Program-made: the position numbers and the translations under genes
Origin: Rubripirellula lacrimiformis
GTDB taxonomy: Bacteria; Planctomycetota; Planctomycetia; Pirellulales; Pirellulaceae
Assembly: GCF_007741535.1 (NCBI RefSeq)
Contig: NZ_CP036525.1
Span: forward strand, 5,704,001 to 5,768,000
Length of the DNA stretch: 64,000 nt
Direction: 5' to 3'
Notes under the pieces: model-generated
What the model saw: the letters and a program-made list of their open reading frames with translations, nothing else
The model's database searches: none
What the model was told of the DNA's origin: nothing
In this document: piece after piece, positions 42,557 through 52,431 of the stretch
How the letters are laid out: each line of letters starts with the position of its first letter
Position numbering within the stretch: the first letter of the stretch is position 1

Positions 42557-43371
42557 GCGTTCTGCGGGTGATGTCGCGAGGTGATGGAAATCATGTCTTC
42601 GTGCAGGTGCGAATTGCTGGCGACCACACTGGTCTTCGCCAACGTCAACGGTTGGCCCATCGCGTCGGTGATTTTACCGCCGGCTTCGGTGACGATCAGC
42701 GCCCCAGCGGCGAAGTCCCAGGGCGACAATTCGTATTCAAAGAATCCGCCAAACTGTCCGATGGCGACTTGGCATAGATCCAACGACGCGGTTCCGAAAC
42801 GACGGATGCCATGGATATCGTTCCCAAAGAACTCTTCGACAGCCGCCAAGGTCGATCGCATCATCGCGCCGCGATCGTAATAAAACCCGCAACCGATCAA
42901 TGTCTTGGACAGTGAGGTTGCCGTATCGACTTGAATCGGCGTCCCAGTGAAATTCGCACCTCCGCCTCGGACGGCCGTGTATTGTTCCTGACGAACCGGG
43001 TTCAGCACGACACCGACGACGGCCTCGCCACGGTGATAGTAAGCAATCGAAACCGCGAAGTGCGGAACATGGTGTGCATAGTTATTGGTCCCATCGAGTG
43101 GATCGATGACCCACAGATGTTCCGCGTCGACGGAGCCGACCTGACCTTCTTCGCCCAAGATTTCGTGGGTAGGAAACTCGCTTCGCAAGTAGTTTGCAAT
43201 CGCGTTTTCGCTTTCCACGTCCGCGTCACTGACAAGGTCGTACGTCTTCCCTCCGTTTTCCGACTTGTCACGCATTTGGACGCCGTCACGCCAATACCGC
43301 ATCAACACGTCGCCGCCCAGCGATGCAGCATGGGTTGCGGCGGCCAGCAGCTCGTCATTTGGATTGATCAT
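42553..43371 (-). CDS. Inositol monophosphatase-family phosphatase
   Basis: This is a 272-residue Mg2+-dependent phosphatase of the IMPase family. Metal motifs are HEILGEEG and WVIDPLDGTNNYAH, plus 'SPWDFAAGALIVTEAGG' near the C-terminus. The usual substrates are inositol 1-phosphate, histidinol phosphate or PAP; this protein does not show an obvious discriminator. It overlaps bshB1 by ATGA, so the two are coupled, while the aldo/keto reductase gene is 96 bases upstream. Coupling to a GlcNAc-malate deacetylase is unusual and might suggest a phosphate-sugar step, but that is inference. Confidence 0.88.
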   Translation of the reverse strand: MINPNDELLAAATHAASLGGDVLMRYWRDGVQMRDKSENGGKTYDLVSDADVESENAIANYLRSEFPTHEILGEEGQVGSVDAEHLWVIDPLDGTNNYAHHVPHFAVSIAYYHRGEAVVGVVLNPVRQEQYTAVRGGGANFTGTPIQVDTATSLSKTLIGCGFYYDRGAMMRSTLAAVEEFFGNDIHGIRRFGTASLDLCQVAIGQFGGFFEYELSPWDFAAGALIVTEAGGKITDAMGQPLTLAKTSVVASNSHLHEDMISITSRHHPQNA

Positions 43372-43467
43372 AAAATTCTCAGTTCACTTCGGCGAGAATG
43401 AAAGTACAGGCAAAATAGCGTTCCGGAGAAAATCACCGCCGCGGCTGCACCGTGCCAAGGGTCCACG

Positions 43468-44457
43468 TCAATCTTTGCCGCCGTACCAGATCCCGCGATG
43501 CCAATGATGTCGACGCAGTTGCAACAGCAAGTCTTCGGGAAGATCCTTCAAACGGCTGGTGCGAGTATTCTGTTCGACTTGCTGCACGTTTCTCATTCCC
43601 GCGATCACAGTGCTGACCTCTGGCCTCGCCAACACGAATTTCAGCGCGACGTCGGCCGGTGTGTATTGTTCCTGGATACCAAAGATCTTCATATCGGACT
43701 GAATCTGTTCGACACGCTGCACGGTGCGTGCCATTCGGTCACCGGCAAAGTAACGATGTCGGAAATCATTTTCGGGGAAGACGTGGTCCGCGGGATACTT
43801 CCCCGCCAAGGCACCTTCGTCCAGCGCCACGCGGACGATCACTCCCGTGCCGGTTTCCGCCGCGACGGGCAAAATCTGCGCGGCAGGTTCCTGATCGAAC
43901 AGGTTGAAGATGATCTGAACCACGTCCACCAATCCGTCACGCATCAACTGGATCACACAGGACTGGTCTTGTTCCGGCGTGCTGACACCGATCAACCCGA
44001 TCTTTCCTTCCTCGCGCATCTGCCGCAGCACCAGCAGCGGCTGGGGATCGTCGTTCCACGCACGCGTCCAGGTATGCAGTTGCAACAGATCCAACCGGTC
44101 GGTCCCCAGATTGGTCAATCGAGTGTGAATGTTGTCCCGCAGGTAGGCTGCCGAATATCGATCCTGCCATCGACAATACGGGCTGGGCGGCCAAGGTCCA
44201 TCGGCGGGAGGCGTTTTGGTGGCGACCACGATGTCTTCGCTGCGTTCTTTCATCACCTGTGCGATCAATCGCTCGCTATGTCCATCACCGTATCCGGCGG
44301 CGGTATCGATGAAGTTGACTCCGTTATCGATCGCTTTGTGCACCGCTTCGATGGACGCCCGATCATCATGTTCCCCCCAACCGCCTCCGATTGCCCAGGC
44401 GCCAAAGCCTATCTCTGAAACCAAAGGCCCGTCGATGCCGAGGGAGCGTGTGTGCAT
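43468..44457 (-). CDS. Aldo/keto reductase
   Basis: This is a 329-residue NADPH-dependent (alpha/beta)8 barrel oxidoreductase. The sequence begins with LGIDGPLVSEIGFGAWAIGG. It carries NFIDTAAGYGDGHSERLI (catalytic Asp and Tyr), VVATKTP (Lys), LLQLHTW (His) and a C-terminal cofactor loop VIAGMRNVQQVEQN. It resembles the YghZ/Tas-like group acting on sugars, ketones or aldehydes. It is the first gene of a leftward run including IMPase, bshB1 and dps, but 96 bases separate it from IMPase, so cotranscription is only possible. Upstream, 44458-44686 is shared with the rightward GT2 gene. Confidence 0.92.
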   Translation of the reverse strand: MHTRSLGIDGPLVSEIGFGAWAIGGGWGEHDDRASIEAVHKAIDNGVNFIDTAAGYGDGHSERLIAQVMKERSEDIVVATKTPPADGPWPPSPYCRWQDRYSAAYLRDNIHTRLTNLGTDRLDLLQLHTWTRAWNDDPQPLLVLRQMREEGKIGLIGVSTPEQDQSCVIQLMRDGLVDVVQIIFNLFDQEPAAQILPVAAETGTGVIVRVALDEGALAGKYPADHVFPENDFRHRYFAGDRMARTVQRVEQIQSDMKIFGIQEQYTPADVALKFVLARPEVSTVIAGMRNVQQVEQNTRTSRLKDLPEDLLLQLRRHHWHRGIWYGGKD

Positions 44458-44686
44458 GTGGAATAGCTTTTCGAGGGGTGTGTGAAACAGCGGCTAAGTC
44501 AAATTGTGCCGGTTAGTGAACGAATTCAAAGGGGCCAAGCCAAACTTCCCGCGTTTCCTATTCCCCGTCGGCGAAGGGCTCAACAATGCGTGTCGCGGAG
44601 TCCGAAAAGCCTGTCTAGACGACGTTTCGTCAGTAATTCGCGGATCAAATCAGCTCCGTCGAAACGAGTTCAGCCTCTCTTGTTGG

Positions 44687-45634
44687 ATGGTATTGGTGAC
44701 AAAATTCCCTCCGATTCCTCGCTTGTCGATTGTGATTCCCGTAGGTCGCGACGTCGCGACGTTCGAGAACACCTTGGTCAGCGTCTTAGAAAATCAGCCC
44801 GCAGATAGCGAGATCCTGGTATGTCATGATGGTCGCTACGCAAACCCATTCGAACTGTCCGACGAGGTACGGTTCGTGACTTCGGAATCGAACCGGTTCG
44901 TTGACCTGGTCGATGCCGGTGCCTTCGCGGCACAGGGTCAATTCGTGCACATTCTGGCCGACGGCATGCGTGCCACGCAGGGCTGGACCGCAGGCGCGAT
45001 CGAAAAATTTGAACACTTTGACGCTGGCGTCGTGTCGCCGGTAATTCGCAGTGGCGATGACAACATCATTCTAGCGGCTGGTTGGCACGACACTGCCGAC
45101 CGGCTTTGCAAACCAGCCGACTTCGGCAAGATGGATGTGCCCGCATCGAAGGCCAAGCTGATCGGCGCCTACCTACAGGCATCGTTTTGGCGACGCGAAC
45201 TGCTGCGTACCGTATGCGAAGCCTGCGATCTGCAGGACGAACTGGATGCGTCCTATGCCTACGAATGGCTGGCTCGCACAGCGGGGTGGCGATGTGTTTT
45301 GGCGGATCAGTCATCTGTCATCGCTGACGACGATGAAATCCCAGGCGAACAACCGTCTCTGAGCCGCGGGAAAAGACTGCGTGCGATTCGCGGCTGTTTC
45401 CGTGGCGGTGGATCATCGGCGGCTTACAAAGCATCGGCCTTTGCCATGCTGGCCAACTTGTTTCGTCCGTCCATGTTGGGCGAATCGATCGGCCAGGCCT
45501 TCGCCGCATCGTTGGAAACGAAGATCTCTCGCATGATTCACCCGGACGAAGTGCTTGCCTGCGGCGATGACGCCGATACGGTGATCCACTCGTTGCCAAA
45601 CACGGGCTTCACCGAGACCCGCCGAGCGGCTTAA
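44687..45634 (+). CDS. Glycosyltransferase family 2-like protein
   Basis: This is a 315-residue protein whose N-terminus has a GT-A-like fold: RLSIVIPVGRDVATFENTLVSVLEN, then ILVCHDG and 'LVDAGAFAAQGQFVHILADG'. In GT2 enzymes a DxD metal motif follows; here the equivalent is LADG, so the metal site is degenerate. The later half reads as a helical region ('IGAYLQASFWRRELLRTVC') common in family members. Its role may be in polysaccharide or protein glycosylation. The ATG at 44687 is chosen since the frame before it (from 44504) has no homologous features. It is convergent with the giant surface-protein gene (22 bases between stops). Confidence 0.72.
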   Translation: MVLVTKFPPIPRLSIVIPVGRDVATFENTLVSVLENQPADSEILVCHDGRYANPFELSDEVRFVTSESNRFVDLVDAGAFAAQGQFVHILADGMRATQGWTAGAIEKFEHFDAGVVSPVIRSGDDNIILAAGWHDTADRLCKPADFGKMDVPASKAKLIGAYLQASFWRRELLRTVCEACDLQDELDASYAYEWLARTAGWRCVLADQSSVIADDDEIPGEQPSLSRGKRLRAIRGCFRGGGSSAAYKASAFAMLANLFRPSMLGESIGQAFAASLETKISRMIHPDEVLACGDDADTVIHSLPNTGFTETRRAA

Positions 45635-45656
45635 CCGGCCACGCGGGAATGGAACT

Positions 45657-48600
45657 TTAGAATAGCGTCGCCATCGCTTCGTCGATCGACGCTATCCGGT
45701 CTTTGTCTTTATCATCGACCGATGCGAATGAATCGAGCACCTGGTACTGCGTGCTCGATTCGGCCTGCTGGCCCTCTGCGGGTCGGGCGGATTGCTGATT
45801 CAATCGATTGATGATCATCAGCGCGTCGACCGCCGACGTCATCCCATCGTCGTTGACATCGGTGGCTTGCCGCCCCACCTGTTCGCCAGCCGCCGCGCCG
45901 GCATCTTGCAACGACAGTCGGTTGATCACCCGCAGGGCATCGATCGCGGTCAGTTCTCCCTCCCCCGTGACATCGAAACGAATCAACGGATCCGATGTTG
46001 CGATGGTAAAGTCGGTGGGCGTCATCGCCTGATCTGTCGTCACGACTACAGGCATCTCGGATACGTCTAGCCGCAGGATCGTGACGGTGCTGGGAACCAC
46101 ATACCGATCGGGATCACTGCTAACACCCGGAATCACTTGGTACAGATTCGACACCGCCAATTCATCCAATCCATCCGAATTGAAGTCGTCGGCGACCATG
46201 GCGGTGGGGGCAATCACACTTTCGATGGTTGTGATCAGCGAGAACTGTCCGTCGCCGTCACCCGCGTACATCTGAATGGTTTGATCTCCCAAATTGGCGA
46301 TCGCCACATCCACGTATTCGTTCCGATCGAAACGGCCAATCGCCATCGCCGTTGCGCCTGGCTGCATCGTCAACGTTTCGACACGTTCCAACGTTCCGCT
46401 AGGGGTCCATTGATGGACGGTTAGCGAACCCGAATTCGAAAGCGCCATGATCTTGGGGACGGAAAGAGGTCCGTCCACATCGACAAAACGGGGATCTGTC
46501 GTCGCCACAACCTCGATCGCGACCAGTCCTTTCGGGACCGATGTGACAATCGGGTCGGCGAACTCTCCGGTTCCATCGCCCAGCAAAACCAACAACTCGG
46601 AATCCGCCTGCCCTTCGTATCCATATCCGCCAACGACCAAATCGATGTTGCCGTCCCCGTTGATGTCACCGGACGAAATCGCACGAACTTGTCGTGCAGC
46701 GCTCACCAACGCGGGTGTGTCGGCCCCATTCATCAAGATCTGCAGATCGGATGAACGAAAGGATCCAACGACATGATCGGGGATACCATTGCTGTCGAAA
46801 TCATCAATCAACACTTCGACCGGGCCATTGCCGGCCGGTGTCAACGGCCCTGCGACCGACGGCATCCCGTCCATCCGATAGATACCACCGCCGTCTGCCG
46901 CCGTTCCGGGACCGGCAACCGCAATGGCAGGGGCAGCTAGCAGCGGCGATTCAAAAACCGCGACGCTTTGCGGGCGATTGCCGAGCGTGGTTTGCATTCC
47001 CATCTGGAACACACCACCCTGGTTCACCAACAAGGTTAACGATTCATCCAATTCGCCAGTGACCAGCAGGTCGCGATCTCCGTCACCGTCGATGTCGACC
47101 GTCTGCAGCGAACGCGCCAAGTCGCCAACGTCGATGGACGATCGAATGATCCCCGGATTGGATGGGATCGTTAAACAGGACAAGGGGATGTCCATCACGA
47201 CGAAGCTGCCGGCCGCCGGCGTCATGGCAAAGAAATAATCTCCGGACGAATCCGTCAACGTCGAAACTTCGCCCAGATCCAAAGTCCGATTGCCATCTAA
47301 GTCGATGAAGACCAGTGCGCCGACCTGGGCCTCGCCCGATTCTTCGATTCCACTGTTATTGGCATCACAGTACACGTGCCCGCTAATCGCCGGGTCAATG
47401 CTGGTGACGGCGAACGACGAGTTATTGGCAATGTCGGATTCACCCGTTGTCGTGGACACGCTTACCGAGTTGGTAATGGATGAAACGGCCAACGCATTGA
47501 CCGTCACCAGGACCGTGAATTCGACCGATGATCCCGAGGCCAAGTCGCCACCGTTGGCGGTTACGATTCCGCCCGACGCGGTCAACGCAGTTCCCAAAGA
47601 ATCGCTGCCGCTTACGAATGTCACGCCCGATGGCAATGTATCCGTCATGACGACGCCCAGCGCTGTCGACGGACCGTTGTTGGTGACCGTGATCGCGTAT
47701 GTCAACGATTCACCGATCACGACGCTGGATCGTGACACCGTGCTGATGACCGCCAAGTCTGCCAAGCCGGCCGCACCAACGTTGACTTCGATCACGCCCT
47801 GGTCCGTCGCCAGTCCATCGCTAAGCGTGTAACGGAAACGATCCAGTCCAGTGAAACCGAGTGGCGGAAAGTAGGTGATGTTCCCCGTCAGACTATCAAA
47901 ACTGACCGTGCCCAACGTCGTACCGGAGATCGGGGATGCCGAATCGACCACCAACGTATCCAGTTCATTGGTCGCCCCAGTCGTATCGTTTGCGATCACT
48001 TGCGAACTAGCGATCACCAGCGTCGTTTGGAACGGAGTCGCCAACGAATCAACGTTGGCAACCGGGGCATCGTTGTCCCCCGTGACCGACACATCGACGA
48101 TGGCGGTTGAAAATCCTCCGCTGCGATCACTGATTCGGTACGTGAACGAATCACTGCCAAAGTAGTCGGCGTCAGGGACATAAGTGACACTGATACCATC
48201 GGGATTGATCGATACCGAACCCTGGGACGGCTGAGTGATCGAATCGATTCGATCCGACGTAATCAGAAACAGATCATTGGCCAGCACACCAATCGACACA
48301 GTCCCGTCTTCGATGACCGTGGCGCTATCGGCGACCGCCGCAGGCAAGTTCGTATCGTCATCGGCGATTTGAACCGTGCCGGTATCGGTCGCGGTCACGG
48401 ATGCCCCCACCACATTCGACAATGACACCGTGAACGATTCGCTGGGTTCATTGACGGCGTCGTTGATGATCGGGATCGTGAAGCTCTGCGTTTCACCGGC
48501 GGTTCCGGCAAAGGTCAAGGTGGCGGTGGTGCTGGTATAGTCGCTGGGCGATAAGGCGGTCCCATCCGTCGTCGCTGCGTCCACGGTAAAGCCAACGCCC

Positions 48601-51600
48601 GTGGCGGATGGCAGTCGCACCGTCACGGTGGCTGTTCCAGCAGATTCACTAACGGTGACATCCTGAACCTCTAGGGCCACCGTCAGTTCGGCCTCGTAGG
48701 CTCCGATATCGTTTGCCAAGCTGCCGTTGTTGTCCCCGTCCTGGGGCCGAACCACTCCACGGGCGTCCGTCGTGATGTCACTGCCATCACCGGCATCAAT
48801 GGCCGGACTGCCCGAAACCAGTGCGTGTGTTTGTACGATCCCGCCATGGTTTGCCAGGACCGGATCGAAGATGGATGTGATCGCTAGTGATCCACCGACA
48901 CCATCGCCGACGATGTTTCCGTTGGCCCCGTGGATAAGACCGCCCGAGGTGGCAGCGTCTGCGATCAGGTTGTGATCGCTCGTGTCATCGACAGACTGCC
49001 CGGACAAATCGCTAGCGGTTTCAACCGCGATATCACCGACGACGTTCCCGGCGACAAGCGAACTGGTCAGTCGTGTGATCGAGTTCACGCTGGCAATGGA
49101 CACGCCCCCACCATCGCCACTGCCGATTCCACCAGCATCAGCTCGGTTGTTCACGATCGTGCTATAGAAAACATCGATCCGACTAGTTTCACCAGGCCCT
49201 GTGTCGGCGTTCCGAATCCCACCACCGCTGCCGTTGGCACGGTTGCCAGAGATCGTCACATTCGTCAACTGCAGTGCAGCGTTGCCATAGCTGTACACGC
49301 CGCCGCCATCACCATTGGCAGTGTTGCCGGAAATGGTCGATTCCGAAACCGAGACATCGCCGCCTGATACGAACAGTCCACCACCGCTGTCGCCCGAAAC
49401 ATTATCGCTGATCGTGGTCCGCGAGACGTTCACCAACGAGTCGAAGACCGCGATTCCTCCGGCGTAGTCGGACGCATTGTTTCCGGTGATGACACTGTCG
49501 ATGATTGTCGTCGGTCCCGATGTCGAAATCGCACCGCCGTCATTCAGCGCCGTATTGTTCGAAAGGGTGGAACGCACAAGCGTCAGCGTCCCCGAATTGT
49601 CGATGCCTCCACCGTACCCGGTCGATCCCAAGGAATCCGCGGTGTTTCCAGTGATCGTGCTATCTGAAATCGTCAGGTTTGCGCCGTTGCTGATCGCACC
49701 ACCCGTGTTGAAGGTCCGCCCACCGGTCAGAGTCATGCCGGACAGGTCCACTTCGGTTTCCGTACCGCTGACACTGAACACGCGTGAAAGCAGATTCGCA
49801 TCGATCGTTAGCAGCGATTGGCCAGGGCCCACAAGGGTCACACTGTGGGTGATACTCAGCTCACTTCCGCCAAGGGTGATCGTGTCAGGCGTCGCATCGT
49901 TGAACAGCGTCCCAAAAGAAATCGTATCCCGTGCCGTCGTAGCATTGGCCAAGCGAATGGCTTCGCGAAGCGAGAGGTTTCCAGGGGTCACGTCGCCGTC
50001 ATCGATATCGTCTGCGACGTCGACGACAAAGGCGAACACTTCTTCGAACTCAAACGCCCCGATGTCTCGGAACGGGATCGAGTCACCGTTTCCATCGTTG
50101 GGACGGGTCGCGCCACGGGCGTCGACATCGATCGGACTGCTGGTCGCTGCATCAATGGCAGGGCTGCCAGCGAGCAGCGGGATCGTCATCACGAATGTGC
50201 TGCTGTCCAAGACACCCAACAGCGGGTCGGTCGAATTGAGGTCGGATGGGTCAGAGAATCCCATCGACGTGCCGCTGTCCAAGTTGCCACCATCGGAGGC
50301 AAAGATTCCAGGGATCGCAGCACCGGTTCCGTCGGCAAACAAGCTGCCTTCGATCGCGATCGGCTGACCGGTCGCAGCGATATTGCTGCCTAGCCCACCG
50401 GCCAAATTCCCCGTGATCGTCGAGTACAAAATACTGCTGTCGATCGTATCATCCACTTGGTTGTAGGCGATACCGCCGCCGTCTGCCGCGCTCTCGTTGC
50501 CAGCTGCAGTGACGTTCAGCATCGACAGTGATGCCGTGTCCACCGCGATTCCGCCACCGTCACCACCGGCGATATTGCTCACAACGGCCACGCGGTTCAG
50601 GTCCAACCGCGGGATCCGAGACAGCCCCTGCAGCCCGACGCCACCGGCACGTCCGACACTCGCTTCGTTACCCATCAGGTTGGAATCGGTGATGGAGATG
50701 TCGAAGTCGACACCGCCGACCCCGGCACCTGACCCCGCGCTCGTATTGTTGATGACATTGCTGTTTCGGATAGAAAGCGCCAAGGTGCTGCCCAGTGTCG
50801 AGATCGCACCAATCCCTCCTCCACCCGCCAGCGTATCACTGGAATCATTCCCCGAGATGACGCTATTTTCGATCGTGACGCCAACGTCAACGATCGCGAT
50901 TCCACCGGCTGCGGCCGCCGAGTTTTGATCGATCAATGCGTTGCGAATCGTGACTTCGGATATCAAGGCAGGGATGGTCGAAATCAGCGCGATCGCCCCA
51001 CCACCCTGATCGAATGTCTGCCCGACACCGGTGACACTGTTATTGCGGAACAACGTGCCATCAATGGTGCCAGGATAGTGGACCGCTTCGAAACCACCGG
51101 CACCGGAAACCGCTTGGTTGCCAAAGAACGAACCACCAACGATCTCGAATGTTCGGCCAAACGGCCCATCGCCGACCATATAAATCCCGCCGCCGCCGCT
51201 GTCGCTTCCCAGTGCCTGGTTATTGGTGACGGTCAGATCGTAGGCGACCAAATTGTCCTCGAAGATCGCGATCGCCCCACCTGAATCGCCAGCGGTGTTT
51301 CCAGTCAACGTGACACGGTCCAGCAGAATGTCGATTTGCCCATCACCGTTTGATCGGATCGCACCGCCGTAGCCGATATCGACGGCCGAATCGCCTGTGG
51401 TGTTCCCGCTAAGCGTCGAATTTCGAATCGTCAGCGAGATGCCACCACTACTGAACCCCGAAATATCGATCGCACCGCCATCACGCGTCGCCGTGTTGCC
51501 ATCCAACAATGAGTTGTCGATGGTCACGCTGCCAGATGCTTGGATGGCACCTCCGGACGACGGAGTCCCCGGGCCACCCAACGATTCAAAGTCAGCCAGA

Positions 51601-52154
51601 TTGTTGTGCAAGCGAACGTTGTCAAAGACGAGGTTCACGTCTGGTCCACTGACGACCGCGCCACCACCGCTGGAATCGTTGGCGACCGCGTTCTGAATGG
51701 TCAGATTGGCAAAGGTAACGTCGACTGCTGGGCCGCCTACTCCGGCACCAAAAATATCGAATCCACGCGACTGACTGGTCCCGTCAATGATGACCGCGTC
51801 CCGATTCCCCGACGTGCCAATCAACGACACCGGATCAACGGCCGCAAAGTCGAAACTGCCCAACGAGTTGTCGATCAGATAGTTTCCATCGGCGATTTGG
51901 ATCGTGTCTGCACCCGCGTTTGCTTCGGCGGCAGCCACGGCGGCGCGAATGTTGCAGTTCCCCGCACCGGCTTGGTCCCCAGCCACACAGACCGACCCAA
52001 CCGCGGAATCCGTGGTCAATCCAACGAAATAGGTCGCCAAGACACGGCGATTCTCCAACGTTTCAAAACGATGAACTCTTCGCTTGGAACGTTGACGAGA
52101 AACTGAATTGCGTGCTCGAAGACTCATGGCGGATAGCCTGTGACGATTCGTCAA
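45657..52154 (-). CDS. Giant exported surface protein with beta-helix, Calx-beta, cadherin-like, DUF11, FG-GAP and dockerin modules
   Basis: This 2165-residue protein starts with a basic leader and RFETLENRRVLA (~29-40), a motif recurring at planctomycete giant-protein N-termini. Two Gly/Asn/Asp-rich right-handed beta-helix blocks (about 45-700 and 705-1150), each opened by a CSLREA-like sequence (second: LSLREAIRLANA), resemble polymorphic outer-membrane repeats. Then come Calx-beta (~1160-1270), two cadherin-like domains (~1273-1455), DUF11 (~1460-1580), an SdrD B-like domain (~1585-1670; ISGHVYCDANNSG), and FG-GAP-like repeats (~1675-2030; DIDGDGDRDLLV). A type I dockerin pair is near the end (~2060-2120; DVTGEGELTAIDALRVINRL and DVNDDGMTSAVDALMIINRL). 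Likely surface-bound or matrix adhesion protein. The start could also be ATG 52127. Confidence 0.92.
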   Translation of the reverse strand: MTNRHRLSAMSLRARNSVSRQRSKRRVHRFETLENRRVLATYFVGLTTDSAVGSVCVAGDQAGAGNCNIRAAVAAAEANAGADTIQIADGNYLIDNSLGSFDFAAVDPVSLIGTSGNRDAVIIDGTSQSRGFDIFGAGVGGPAVDVTFANLTIQNAVANDSSGGGAVVSGPDVNLVFDNVRLHNNLADFESLGGPGTPSSGGAIQASGSVTIDNSLLDGNTATRDGGAIDISGFSSGGISLTIRNSTLSGNTTGDSAVDIGYGGAIRSNGDGQIDILLDRVTLTGNTAGDSGGAIAIFEDNLVAYDLTVTNNQALGSDSGGGGIYMVGDGPFGRTFEIVGGSFFGNQAVSGAGGFEAVHYPGTIDGTLFRNNSVTGVGQTFDQGGGAIALISTIPALISEVTIRNALIDQNSAAAAGGIAIVDVGVTIENSVISGNDSSDTLAGGGGIGAISTLGSTLALSIRNSNVINNTSAGSGAGVGGVDFDISITDSNLMGNEASVGRAGGVGLQGLSRIPRLDLNRVAVVSNIAGGDGGGIAVDTASLSMLNVTAAGNESAADGGGIAYNQVDDTIDSSILYSTITGNLAGGLGSNIAATGQPIAIEGSLFADGTGAAIPGIFASDGGNLDSGTSMGFSDPSDLNSTDPLLGVLDSSTFVMTIPLLAGSPAIDAATSSPIDVDARGATRPNDGNGDSIPFRDIGAFEFEEVFAFVVDVADDIDDGDVTPGNLSLREAIRLANATTARDTISFGTLFNDATPDTITLGGSELSITHSVTLVGPGQSLLTIDANLLSRVFSVSGTETEVDLSGMTLTGGRTFNTGGAISNGANLTISDSTITGNTADSLGSTGYGGGIDNSGTLTLVRSTLSNNTALNDGGAISTSGPTTIIDSVITGNNASDYAGGIAVFDSLVNVSRTTISDNVSGDSGGGLFVSGGDVSVSESTISGNTANGDGGGVYSYGNAALQLTNVTISGNRANGSGGGIRNADTGPGETSRIDVFYSTIVNNRADAGGIGSGDGGGVSIASVNSITRLTSSLVAGNVVGDIAVETASDLSGQSVDDTSDHNLIADAATSGGLIHGANGNIVGDGVGGSLAITSIFDPVLANHGGIVQTHALVSGSPAIDAGDGSDITTDARGVVRPQDGDNNGSLANDIGAYEAELTVALEVQDVTVSESAGTATVTVRLPSATGVGFTVDAATTDGTALSPSDYTSTTATLTFAGTAGETQSFTIPIINDAVNEPSESFTVSLSNVVGASVTATDTGTVQIADDDTNLPAAVADSATVIEDGTVSIGVLANDLFLITSDRIDSITQPSQGSVSINPDGISVTYVPDADYFGSDSFTYRISDRSGGFSTAIVDVSVTGDNDAPVANVDSLATPFQTTLVIASSQVIANDTTGATNELDTLVVDSASPISGTTLGTVSFDSLTGNITYFPPLGFTGLDRFRYTLSDGLATDQGVIEVNVGAAGLADLAVISTVSRSSVVIGESLTYAITVTNNGPSTALGVVMTDTLPSGVTFVSGSDSLGTALTASGGIVTANGGDLASGSSVEFTVLVTVNALAVSSITNSVSVSTTTGESDIANNSSFAVTSIDPAISGHVYCDANNSGIEESGEAQVGALVFIDLDGNRTLDLGEVSTLTDSSGDYFFAMTPAAGSFVVMDIPLSCLTIPSNPGIIRSSIDVGDLARSLQTVDIDGDGDRDLLVTGELDESLTLLVNQGGVFQMGMQTTLGNRPQSVAVFESPLLAAPAIAVAGPGTAADGGGIYRMDGMPSVAGPLTPAGNGPVEVLIDDFDSNGIPDHVVGSFRSSDLQILMNGADTPALVSAARQVRAISSGDINGDGNIDLVVGGYGYEGQADSELLVLLGDGTGEFADPIVTSVPKGLVAIEVVATTDPRFVDVDGPLSVPKIMALSNSGSLTVHQWTPSGTLERVETLTMQPGATAMAIGRFDRNEYVDVAIANLGDQTIQMYAGDGDGQFSLITTIESVIAPTAMVADDFNSDGLDELAVSNLYQVIPGVSSDPDRYVVPSTVTILRLDVSEMPVVVTTDQAMTPTDFTIATSDPLIRFDVTGEGELTAIDALRVINRLSLQDAGAAAGEQVGRQATDVNDDGMTSAVDALMIINRLNQQSARPAEGQQAESSTQYQVLDSFASVDDKDKDRIASIDEAMATLF

Positions 52155-52431
52155 TAGATGCAGATACGATGATGCCAGTTGCTGATGCTAGTCCAGCGAC
52201 ACCTGCCCCGCAAACAGCGGGGTAGAAACCCTCACCTAGCGGGAACACCCCGGATGGTGGATTGCCCGGAATGCAACGATTGTGCCCCCACCCAGCGCCC
52301 GTAGGCATCCAATCGCATGCATCCAATCGCATGCATCGAATCGAGCGAATTCAGGCCGAAGCGAATCGCGACACCCCAGTTAGGCGCCAGCCACAGGAAG
52401 AACGCATCACCACGGACAGTTCAGGCCAGGC
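52128..52431. other. Intergenic region upstream of the giant protein gene
   Basis: It lies between the ABC transporter stop and the giant-protein start. It includes a short tandem repeat at 52305-52343. A promoter for the giant gene is expected here. No gene is seen. Confidence 0.4.
52305..52343. repeat. 14-bp tandem repeat, 2.8 units
   Basis: GCATCCAATCGCAT occurs at 52305-52318 and 52319-52332, followed by a partial unit GCATCGAATCG at 52333-52343. ATGCAT palindromes form at the junctions. It lies about 150-190 bases upstream of the giant surface-protein start, where slippage could change promoter geometry. Confidence 0.85.
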
